Below are positions 1 through 10,066 of a stretch of DNA of 64,000 nucleotides, one piece after another. The position numbers and the translations under genes are program-made. The DNA is from Hamiltosporidium tvaerminnensis. Its lineage: Eukaryota; Microsporidia; Dubosqiidae. Positions within the stretch are counted from its first letter, which is position 1, and the number at the start of each line of letters is the position of its first letter. The notes below the pieces were generated by a model. That model was not told the origin of the DNA, ran no database searches, and worked only from the letters and a program-made list of their open reading frames with translations. Location of the stretch: contig JAKIMF020000001.1 in assembly GCA_022605425.2 (NCBI GenBank), forward strand, positions 2,358,501 through 2,422,500. Reading direction: 5' to 3'.

Positions 1-902
1 GATTTAGTTATATTTTTTATGGTGGTTTGTATGATTTATAGTAATTTAAAAATTGTTTGAGTCATCTAATTAGGAATAAAAGAGATGATTTAATTTTTAG
101 AATAAAATAAATATGTAAGTCATCTAATTAGGAAATAAATAATAAAAGTAGAGTTTAATAAGTTTTTTACTATTAATTCGGTTGGTTTAATTGGTTTATT
201 GGATGAAAAGAAATAATAATAATTTAGATTAATAAATACTTAAGGACTTTACTCTTGTTTTAATCATTATAAAGGAATAAATAATTAGTACTTGTAGAGT
301 TTAATAAGTATTTTAAAGACTTAAAACCTGTTTGAATCATTATAAAGGAATAAATAATTCATATTTGTAGAGTTTAATAAAATTTCTAATATTTATTCAA
401 TTGTTTGAGTCATTTAAAAGCAGAAAACAAATAATAAAAATGGGTTTTATAGGTTAATTATACATTAAAATATATTTCTTTGTTTTATTTGATAAATGAA
501 AATTATTTTGTGAATTTATTTTCTGAATAACGAATTAATTTTTATAAAAATTTTTAATAATTAATTTTAAATTAAATAGCAATTTGTTTTTTGAGTCAAG
601 TGATTATATTTGCAATTTTGATTTACAACTAAATTTAATATTTATTTGTGTTTTTTTACTGAAAATTTATAGGATAGAAGATTTAACCAAGTATTTGGTT
701 TTTGAATTCTTATTAATGTGTTTTTCCATACTGAAACTTTATATTGTAGAAGATTTTGGTTTAAATTTCTTAATTTTTATGTTTTAGTCATTAATTATAT
801 TTTAGTTAAATCTTATTTACTCGTAAGATAGTTGAAGATTAATTAAAAAACAAAAGAATGATTTATATTTTATTAAAATAAAAACGGAGAAATCATTAAT
901 TA
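1..902. repeat. AT-rich region with degenerate tandem repeats
   Basis: No gene is supported here. From about 40 to 470 the sequence is a degenerate array. A phrase like gtcatctaattaggaataaa recurs near 62 and 119, and a related phrase with cattataaaggaataaataa recurs near 263 and 340. Each is followed by a block ending in tagagtttaataag. Units are loosely 75-100 bp. The rest is low-complexity A/T. A short open frame at 584-787 has no recognisable content. Confidence 0.45.
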
Positions 903-1126
903 AATTCTCGGCACTACAGCCCTGCACGGGCCTTGGTCTCATTCAGCGATGCCGTCCATCGGTCTTTTTCCAGTGAGTTCGTTTATTTTTTTGGGTTTCG
1001 TAACAAGGTGGTTTTAAAGGATGGATTGTTAGCCCTACGCCTAACATAGAAGACTAGTTCCTTTTGGTCGTCTCTTACGACAAGCAGGAAATACTCCAAG
1101 CCAATTTTGCTCTCGGAATGGTAGAA
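903..1126 (-). mobile_element. SINE-like element with LINE-derived 3' tail (copy 1)
   Basis: This GC-richer island of about 224 bp reads on the minus strand. Its 3' part encodes the end of a LINE reverse transcriptase frame (LEKDRWTASLNETKARAGL then TAG), matching the end of the LINE fragment at 59197-59460. Upstream it carries an unrelated block containing TTGTTACGAAACCC and a CTTGTCGTAAGAGACGAC segment. The copy at 61230-61466 has the same two blocks joined at the same point, so the fusion is a replicated unit rather than a local rearrangement. It encodes no protein of its own. I infer a non-autonomous element mobilised by the LINE whose tail it shares. Confidence 0.7.
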
Positions 1127-1219
1127 AAATAAAAAATTAGAAATTTATTTTAATTTTTATATAAATATTTCGTGAAATATTTATATCGAGCATATATATA
1201 AAATAAAGACTTAAGAGAA

Positions 1220-1645
1220 TTAAAATAAAATTTCTTTACTTGGGAGTAATTTCTTTTTAGGTACTAAATTGTCTTGTATGAGCATTTCTATTACATTTTG
1301 AAGTGATACAATGTGGATATATACTTCCATTCTTTTTACAAAATCTGATTGGTGATTATGTTTAAGATTTTCATTTATAATTACAAATGTAGATTTATTA
1401 GCAAACAGTGATTCTAAAATAGTACCAGTGCCTCCGTGTGTCAATATTACATCATAAATATCGATAGGAAGTGGATATTTATAGTTGATAATTGTAACAT
1501 TTTCTATTTTATTGAATTTCTCGTTTGTTTCTCCGGTTTGAATAAATATTTTGGTAAATTTTTTTTGTAGAATGTGAATATTTTCTACAATTTTTTTGAT
1601 TAATAAATCGAAGGATGTAGAGCCAACAGTTACTAAAAGTTTCAT
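1220..1645 (-). CDS. ALG13: UDP-GlcNAc transferase catalytic subunit ALG13
   Basis: This 141-residue protein matches the C-terminal half of family-28 glycosyltransferases as found in ALG13. It opens with LLVTVGSTSFDLLI, has the UDP-GlcNAc binding loop HGGTGTILE (about 70-78) and then the NHQ motif near 97-99. In yeast, Alg13 pairs with the membrane protein Alg14 at the ER to add the second GlcNAc to dolichol-PP-GlcNAc in N-glycan assembly. No ALG14 is visible in the window. The protein is shorter than yeast Alg13 (about 200 residues), which is usual for microsporidia. The ATG at 1645 is preceded 4 nt upstream by CCC. Retention is notable because many microsporidia have lost much of N-glycosylation. 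Confidence 0.85.
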   Translation of the reverse strand: MKLLVTVGSTSFDLLIKKIVENIHILQKKFTKIFIQTGETNEKFNKIENVTIINYKYPLPIDIYDVILTHGGTGTILESLFANKSTFVIINENLKHNHQSDFVKRMEVYIHIVSLQNVIEMLIQDNLVPKKKLLPSKEILF

Positions 1646-1649
1646 GGTA

Positions 1650-1652
1650 GGG
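1650..1652 (-). promoter_or_regulatory. CCC motif upstream of ALG13 start
   Basis: On the minus strand CCC stands 4 nt before the ATG (CCCTACCATG). C-runs just before the start codon are the described microsporidian start-proximal signal. It supports the chosen start. Confidence 0.5.
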
Positions 1653-2649
1653 ATATATTATGTATATAAAATATTACTGATTTCTAATGAAATCATATGA
1701 AGCTTGTGAAAGAAAAATATAAAAATTTCATTGTAAAAAAATCTAAAACTGCAAAGAAATTTGTAAAAAAAATGGTTTTAGGTTAAAATCATTGAATAGT
1801 TTTTTTAAACCATCTTTATTATAAAGCGAGATTAAGGTTATAGTTTTTAAGATTCAATGTAGAATATTTTTGATTTTTTAAAAAAAAATATAAATTATGC
1901 TTCGATGAAATTACGATTTGAAATATTCTAATAGTGAGAACTTAAAAGTTCAGCAGACCCGTGAAAACAGCCGAATGCGATTAGAAAATCTATTTTCTGT
2001 TGTAAAAGTATGGCAATAGACGATGCAATAATTTAATTTTTAAAATTAAACAAAAAACGAATTATAAAATATAGAAAAATACTATAAACTGCCTTTTCCA
2101 TTGTAATATAAAGAAAAAAAATATTGGCGACATAAAAAGAGGAAAAGATAAAATAAATGCTGGAAGGAACTAAAAGAATGATCTAAGCGGGCAATGATAT
2201 GCTGAATTGAGGCAGAAATCTATTATTTACCCCTTCAAAATCAGAGGAAACCCGTAAAGCACCTTTAAATAGATATATTCATCTACAAAATACTGGTTTA
2301 TGTTCAATATACCCATCTAATTTCGCTATATACAAACAATGGAAGGGCATTCATACCACCTTAAAATGTACTCTTTCCAGAAAGAACTCAATCTACACAT
2401 ATAACACTTATGACCGCTAGAATTCTATATAGATGAATAGCCTCTGATTATATTAAACCAGTATGAAGGGATTTTACGAGTAAGGAAAAAAGTGATTGAT
2501 ATTTTAATGTATTTAACTAAGAAATTAGGCGTAATATTATCTTCATCATCTTAAAAGAATTGGTTTTGACTTAGGAAAAAATGTAAATTACCATAAAAGA
2601 ATAAAAAATGACATGAAATTGCTTTTTATACCTGAAGATATTTTTTACG
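1653..2649. other. Intergenic, no gene recognised
   Basis: AT-rich, with stops in all frames. The portion after about 2150 is somewhat less A/T-biased and may be the heavily decayed 5' part of the retrotransposon remnant that follows, but I could not align it to the intact copies. Confidence 0.3.
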
Positions 2650-5150
2650 GTCGAAAGTCAATAATGATACATTGAGATATATTTGAGGAAATCAAAGAAA
2701 TATGGAGAAAGAAATTGAAGAATTAATGGTCCGAACTGGAAAACTACAAATAAATGAGTTTATACTAATTCTCAGCAATTAAATAATTTTTGAATATGGA
2801 GATTCAAATATAAAGCAGAACCCCTATGTAGCACACATGCAGATCAGCTATTTTATATCGAGACAAACCCCGAAGAGAAGCTTTGATTAGAGTTAAAAAT
2901 ATAACAAAAGTGAAAATTTTAAAATAATACCTTGAAATATCTTTCTAGAATCTCCATAGACAGGATAAATTCGTAATTCTTAAACAAAAGGTTTTGAGAA
3001 ATAAAATATTCAAAAATTTTATGAGACGTACAAAAGAGCGAACTTATCAACGCTTTAAATTGAACCTGGGGATTAAATACATATGCGAAGAAACCAAGGA
3101 TTTGGGCAATCACAAAGTAAATTAAAAGAGTTTATCGTATGTTTTATCTACTTATAAGTTGATAGTATAGTTATCTCAAAAAAGTCGTTCCTAAAGTCTA
3201 GTGGTCTCGAAGAAATTCTAATTTTTTAGTCTAAAATGTGAAGAAACTACAGCTATTTGGAATATAGTAATAAGATTCAAAATACTAAAATTAAATACTT
3301 TTCAGACTGTTTTGACTCTTTATTCATGAATTTATGAATGTAATTAATGGTTTTTCTAATGATAGAGCTTATTCGAATTAAAATGGTCATAGTAGACCCT
3401 GTCCTGAAGATTGGGACAAATATAATTTCTTTAGCTATTTCTAAATTCATTCGCCTAGGAAAAAAACTCATGGATATCGGCTTTACCAGGGCCTATATAT
3501 TAGGTGCCTGAATGTCAACTACAATGAAGCATTGACTGCAAATCAATATTCTTGCATGTGATTATCTAGAAATCAACTGCAGAATCTCAAAAATGGTGTT
3601 ACATTTAAGATTTAAAAGTAAAAATTTGTTGCTATAATGAAATAGAACAGTAAAAGACGCCAACAGCCTGATCGTGCAATGCCCATCTTGTTCCAAAAAA
3701 ATCAGATTTTTTTAAGCTATAATCCGTTTTCACCAAAATAGCATATGACCTAAAACATCATGCATTTAGAATTAGATGCATCGAAAACTCAATCTTATTG
3801 AGGTTATAACGAGATTTTATTAATCATCAAAAAAAGAAAAATCTTATATCGACGAAACTTGAGCAAATTCTAAGCAAGAATTACAAAGAAATTTTCAGCA
3901 TATTCGAAGTTTTTATTCTCTCTTATATATTAATTAATGATAATTTAATTCGAAAAAAATCTCGATGAGAAATATACAAAAGTGACTGTTTATGGGAATA
4001 AACCTTTGGATTTTAAAAACCATATCTTTATTGTCAAAGATACAGAGGGTGAGCGCATTCTTCAAGTATAATCTAGTTTAAAGACAGACAGAGTATAATA
4101 TTCTTCTCGAAAATAAGATGAGAAATTCACAAGATAAAATAATCTTAATTTTGCGTGGTATAAAAGAACTATTGCTCTTTTAAAAGGATTTGGTATTTAC
4201 AAGTATTTAAAAACAATAGAAGATTATAAAAAAATCCATACGAGAACTTTTTGGAAGGGAAAGAGAAATTAATAGAAAGAGTTAAAAAATTTTGCTTCGT
4301 CAAGTTAAATGCAAAAATAATTTATGCAACTTATAACCTGGAGTATCCCCTATCAATTACCATGTAACTGTAATTATACATAAACCGGCACAATTATCGG
4401 ACTATGATTATATATATGTATGAGGTGTGTTTGCAATTAGAAAGTACAAAAAATCCTTATATAAAGGGAAAATGTTAATTATTTTATCCAAATCTATAAA
4501 AAAAAGTTTTGTATTTAATTGCGATACAATATCCTATTAAAATCTCTTGTATTTTCCGAGAAATCGAATGAAAATCTATAAAAAATGCCGCAGTACTTTC
4601 ATTTGAATATGATATCTATTAATACTTTGCAGTGCGAAAGACATGGTCAAAGAAAAAATTAATCAGAAAGATGTATTAAGTTTAATTTCTAAAAAGACTG
4701 ATTGTGAATTTAATAGCAGAATAAAAAAAATATGTTACATTCCACCTTATGTAATTCTAGAAATAACGAGCATTTGGGTTTAAGTGATTTCTCCAAATAA
4801 CTTATGAAAGAAAATATAAGTTGCCTAGAGAAGTGATATAGTGTCACAATCGATTAGAATTTAATTTGAAATGCAGAAGTATTGTCTATTTTATGAAAAT
4901 TCTGAACATTCAGATGAGCTTTCGACTGCTATATATAAAAAAATGGCAAAATATGAACAAAATAGAGAAGATGACATAAATTTTCGGCATACACATGTAA
5001 TTCTCTAAGAAATGCAAGATCAACTACGCAAGACAAACTAATAAATCTTTTATCTACGAAGGCCTTCAGAATGAGCATGCAGATTTAGAAGAACATGGAA
5101 AACAACAAATTTTCAAATCCATATAAAAATTTAGACTGAGTTTCTTTGAT
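2650..5150 (+). pseudogene. Decayed R2/R4-like retrotransposon (oldest copy)
   Basis: No frame is open, but the order of islands matches the intact copy at 48066-51859. The segment near 2715-2745 matches the VVRTRKLPSE region. The segment near 3203-3245 matches the EIxxFWSTMWN region. At 3735-3830 the catalytic RT block (KAYDSIDHAYLTQCIENLNL) is traceable. At 3970-4050 the segment before and over the FIDD box is present, and at 4160-4335 the YKYLGIIEDSRG region followed by the RVERLCRTRLNA region. Similarity after 4700 is weaker. Frameshifts and stops occur throughout. The edges are approximate and target-site duplications are not visible. It is the most diverged copy, so the family is long resident. 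Confidence 0.6.
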
Positions 5151-5774
5151 AAATAAAATTACTTGATTGTACATACTGAGAACGGAAATACTTTCAAGAA
5201 TCTTTTAAAATTTTGTCGGAAAGCTGAGCAAGTACATGTTATATGACATCAAAATGTATTATATTTATATATTTAATATAGAGATGATCTCTAAAGTAAT
5301 AAACTGAAATTGAGATGTAAATTAACACTGTAAAAGGTACAATAAGAAGCTTTGAATATAGTAAAAAAATGAGACTTCTATTCAATTGATGGAAAAAAAG
5401 ACAGGCGAAACGGTTTATTCCAATTGAAAAATAAACTAGGAGTCGAAAATAAACATTCTATGGTTGTAAAAGAGTATTCTGAGGTATATAGAATGATCCA
5501 ATACACTAAATAACATATATTCTAATACATATACTCACTAATGAGAATTAATATTTTAAAAAAACACCAGAGTTTTTCATCCAAAATCGTGAACAAAACA
5601 AATCAAAACACTGGCTGAAGAAATAAAAAAAATGTGTCAAATAAAAATGATGATTTAAAGTTAACAAAATATAAGGTATAATAAAGTAAACAAGATCGAT
5701 AAAGAAAACTATTGATTTAACAAAATAGATTTATAAAATAATATTAATCTTTTAAAAACACCGGAATAAGTTAT
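5151..5774. other. Intergenic, no gene recognised
   Basis: AT-rich with stops in every frame. It may include the unrecognisable 3' end of the preceding retrotransposon remnant. Confidence 0.3.
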
Positions 5775-6240
5775 AGTTGTTTTCACGACAGTAACACAGT
5801 TCTATGTTTAACTTAAATAACTGCTCCCCAAACACTCCATCTGTACTTTCTACTATACAATCATCCGATAGCCTTTCATCAAAAGGTATTTAGATCCCTA
5901 AAAATAGACAAGGCGGTTTCCGGTGCCCGTTAATGCCGTTGCATAGAGTGTGATTGAAGGCTGAAACCCACCCGGGCTACATCAAGAATATGCAGCATTT
6001 CCACTTACTCATACTTTTTGAATCAAATAAAATTTGAGCTAAGATATATTTCAGAGACTTAAATGGGTCCACGTAGACAGTGAAATGTCATACCAACAGT
6101 TATAACCTCTACTTAGCTTTCCTGAGTTAAAACGTTTCTATTTTTATTTTTTCCGAGGCGCTAAGTCTTCTACCCGAGTAAACAAGGCTAGGTTTCTATG
6201 CTTTTACACGGTGCTTACCCAAAATTTCGGTTGCCTTCGA
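5775..6240. repeat. GC-richer dispersed repeat, copy A
   Basis: The segment from about 5775 to 6140 aligns along its full length with 28403-28772. Shared landmarks are a block near the left end (ttttca.gaca.taac.cagttcta), GTGTGATTGAA.GCTGAAACCCACC in the middle, and TGTCATACCAACAG plus TTAGCTTTCCTG at the right end. The adjoining 6150-6240 stretch is also GC-richer and may belong to the same element in this copy only. No protein is encoded on either strand. Its composition differs sharply from the surroundings, which suggests an element of outside origin such as a SINE or an untranslated end of a LINE. Confidence 0.65.
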
Positions 6241-6965
6241 TCTAGTTACATAAAAAACTATAATATAGATTTTTAGAAAAGGTTTTGCCATTTCGTAGAC
6301 CTTCTTCTCATACAAACTCTCATGAAACAAACGAAAATCTAGTGTGGGTTTATTTCCATCAAAAATATAAACAATGCTTTTCGCACAAATTTCACATATT
6401 CATTGCCAAGCATATGGTTTTTATGTCATTATCTTTCTTCCACCATTGGATTAACAAAATCAACATTAATTATTTTTAAGATAAAATTATAGAATTAAAT
6501 ATGTTTAATTTTTATGATATTCGTTTTCTTGCTGTGAAAACAGAATCCAGAAAGAATTTTATGTGATTTTAATTAAGAGCATGGGTTATTTCCTTTGTTG
6601 ACATTACACAATAACATAAAGCAAATATTACATATTCAAAAGATAAAGAGTGCAACGACTGAAGGCTCAACTGAAATCTAACTTTAGATTCCGATATTTG
6701 TACCAAAATACCATTGGCGCATCATATTGAGGAAGTTTTTAAAATTTCTTTATCATAGAACGTAACATTATATATAGAATCGAATTATTTTAAATATTAT
6801 GAAAGGGTATCTCAAACGCAACTCCAACTAAATTTAGAAATTGGTGTATTAAATTAAATTTACATATATTAATTGATTAAATTAAAAAACGATTAAAATA
6901 TATATTTTTAGGATAAATTAATTTTTTTCTGCAGTATATAATTCCGGATTCTTTTTACCAAAAAT
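6241..6965. other. Intergenic region upstream of the LRR-family gene
   Basis: AT-rich. No coding region, CCC motif or repeat was recognised. The 6285-6479 open frame has no recognisable features. Confidence 0.3.
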
Positions 6966-9308
6966 ATGCCTCAATATATATATTTCAAGAATGCAAAGAG
7001 TTTGAATAGTGAAAAGACGTACTGTAATTCGTTTGTTTTTCTAATATACTTTCCGTGTTGGGTGTACGCAACAACAGTAAGTTTTTTTGTTTTCAACAAT
7101 GAAAATTCGATAAAGAACGTGAATACCGGGAGTTCATCTTCATATATAATCGAATTGCAACCCAAGCCAACTGACTGGTTTATAGAAGAGGATAAAATTT
7201 CACTTTTTAAAAATAATATTCTATGCTTTAAATCTGGTGAAGAAACAAAATATTACAATCCAACCATTTTAACAATACCTTGCCCAAATAAGATATTACT
7301 CAATCCAATTTTTTCAAAAACTTCATTTGAATCTAAACAGACAAATATTAAGATATTTCTTAAAGACGTTTCTTATTCTGCCTTACTTCTATTCCTTAAA
7401 TTAATAGATCATCCAGATATCATCATTAATCAAATAAAAATTCAAGAGTTTATAGATATTTTAATGATTATTTCTGTATTGGATATAGAAAAATCCAAAG
7501 AAAGAAATATTTTTTTAAAAGAATTATTTAGAAATTTTATGTTTGCTATAGAAAATGGAAATGAATATTTCAATTTTGAAAAATATTGTGAGAGTTATCA
7601 TTATAAACACATAAAAAAATCTGTTCTTATGGATTTGTTGATATTCTTTATTGAGTTTATTACATTTAATGATAAGAGCGCACAGAGATATATTGTTTTA
7701 TCCGGCAAAAAATTGGGATTTAACTGTGATACGAAATATTTTACTTCCTACAATCTTTTCAAAAAAGCTATAAAGGATGAAATAAATTTATGTTTAGATG
7801 AAATCAGCCTTCAAATTTTATTTAGAATGATGAATATTAAACATCTAATGAATATATGGAAATTTATTGTCAACATTATTCGACTAGATCTTCTTTATTT
7901 GATCTTCTCAAATGAAGAAATATGCAATAAGGCTATCTTACTTTTCTCATATAAAATATTTCAAACAGAGAAATTATATATTCGTTACAATAAAAATTTA
8001 TCCAATTTTCTATTCAAGCAGACCAAGATAAATATATTCTGGGAAAATTTAAAGGTAATAAAATTAGAATCTAATTTTACTATAGAGGAACTAAATAAAG
8101 TATTAGGTTTATGTGGCTATATTCAAAAACTTACTCTAATGATAGAACCATTAAATTTTGAAAAACTAAGTTTGTTGGTTGATTTTACAGTAAAAAATCC
8201 AGATAAGATTTGAAAAGCCATCAAATCAAATTATGACTATATCAATTCCGAACATAATTCATTATTACTTATTCCGAATAATCTTTTATGTTACGTAAAA
8301 ATAATAGAAGATGGATCATCAAATACAGTAACTCCACAATTTTTACATCGACATGAATATAATTATACCCACATAGAAGATACGAAATTTGCTACCAATT
8401 TTTTACTTTTTGAATGTTCAAAGATCAGATCTCTTAAACTTCGATTTCAAAATAATTCTGTGCCTTTTAAATTTCGAAAGTTAGATTTTACATCATTAAG
8501 ATATTTCAAATCTATAAAATATTTTCTCGTGCAAAATATTGTTATTTGTAATGAATTACTTATGTATGTTTTGGAATCTAATACAATGGTTTTGCTTAAA
8601 ATTGTTGGATTCGTTTGTGCCTATAACGGAAAATGTTTTGAGAAAAATAATATCATCAATACAAAATTACAGTCACTTTGTTTAATAAATCCACTTGATT
8701 TTATTGACACTAGCCTTCTAATTTATTTGAGAAATTTTAAAAGTGTCGCGGATTTGAAATTTGAAAATGTATTCGTGGAATCCTCACCATCATATTCTAA
8801 AAGAATCTATCAGTATATTTTCGGTTCCAAAGAAAAAATTGATAAGAAAATTGAGGAGAAAATCAATTTGAAGCGCCTAGAGATTATAGACGTATTAGTG
8901 GTTGATAATTCTAATATTTTGTATTTATTATCCAAAACCTATGATTTTTCTGCGTTAATTAAACTCACTTATCGCGTAAATATTCTAATAGAAACAGAAT
9001 ATTTTTTTTTCAGTAATATGGAAAGGCTTGAAGTTATTACCATCGATGTTCGAAATCCAAATGAATATATTAATCTTAAAAGACTATTTAATAACCGTAA
9101 TTTATTTAGTACAGTAGCCATGTTATATGTATATGTAAGCAAGATTCAAAAAGAAGACATTGAATTCTTTAAATCATTTAGAAATTTGACATTTCTATGT
9201 TTATCATGTGCTCAAATGGATCAGGAGATTGTTTCAAAACTAAAAAAGAATGATTTTTTTCATGTTAAATTGAAAATTATTTTACCGATTCAAAATAAAC
9301 AATTATAG
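6966..9308 (+). pseudogene. BTB-like/LRR family gene with a single in-frame TGA
   Basis: One continuous reading frame of 781 codons is interrupted only by TGA at 8211-8213. Homology to the intact tandem neighbour (10067-12502) runs on both sides of that stop. At the aligned position after VKNPDKI the neighbour has Cys (TGT), so one base change explains it. The N-terminus has a hydrophobic stretch (about residues 22-43) resembling a signal sequence or anchor. Residues of about 60-190 look BTB/POZ-like (IFLKDVSYSALLLFLKLID, then a helical LMIISVLDIEKSKERN block). The C-terminal half has leucine-rich-like repeats. TGA is a genuine stop elsewhere (XPD ends in TGA), so reassignment is unlikely. 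It is either a very recent pseudogene, a 415-residue truncated protein, a readthrough case or a sequencing error. Confidence 0.7.
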
Positions 9309-10066
9309 GAAATAAAAAATTATATGGAAACCGAATTCGGAATTTACTCCTTAGAAGTAAAATAGTGATCTATAAAGAAAAAAAATCTATTAAAGTAATA
9401 TTTAATCTACTCTTTTATGTCATTTTCTAAATTAATTTATCTTTCTTGTACAATATATGATTTTAATATCCAAGAGATAGTAATTTAACTATATTCTTAA
9501 ATAAAGCCTGTAAAATTTTCTATTAAATAAATTAGATCACCTAGAGATGATATCATGTTTATATTTACTTTATACTAACTTGCCATTATTTTTGTCTTGG
9601 ATTTTCCCTTCAACTTTTTAGTTTATTTCTAAGGTTGAATACATTCTTTCTTTACAACCTTGCAAATTTTTACACGCGTGATAATTGTAAAGCTAAAACA
9701 CTCCACGGATGAAACAAACCTCGCAATTTAAATCATCGCAACGTTCTTTAGAAATTTTATTTTAATAGATTGGGTTGTCTTTCTAGCGCAAACTTTGTTT
9801 TTTTACTCCTTATAAGAGATGTATAACCGTGGATTGAGCTGAGATCCTAAATTTTTAAAGTCTGATGACAAGATTTTTATATTTAGCACTTGCACATAAT
9901 TTAAGAATCAATTGAAACGTAGGTTTGCAAATGCATAAATTTTAAAATCTAACATAATAGCATTCATTATCAATATGAGAGTTTCATATCATCGAAACTA
10001 TTATTAGAAATTCGAATAATATTTTATCTTATAACTTGGACCATTTAAGATCGATTTAAATTTCCA
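9309..10066. other. Intergenic between the tandem LRR-family genes
   Basis: AT-rich spacer of 758 bp with no recognised gene or repeat. It separates two paralogues in the same orientation, as expected for a tandem duplication followed by divergence. Confidence 0.35.

Noticed and set aside
584-787. Small hydrophobic ORF of 67 codons
   Set aside because: Composition follows local A/T bias, with no start motif or domain; such frames are expected by chance.
8211-8213. TGA reassigned to an amino acid
   Set aside because: XPD terminates in TGA at the expected C-terminus, so TGA is used as a stop.
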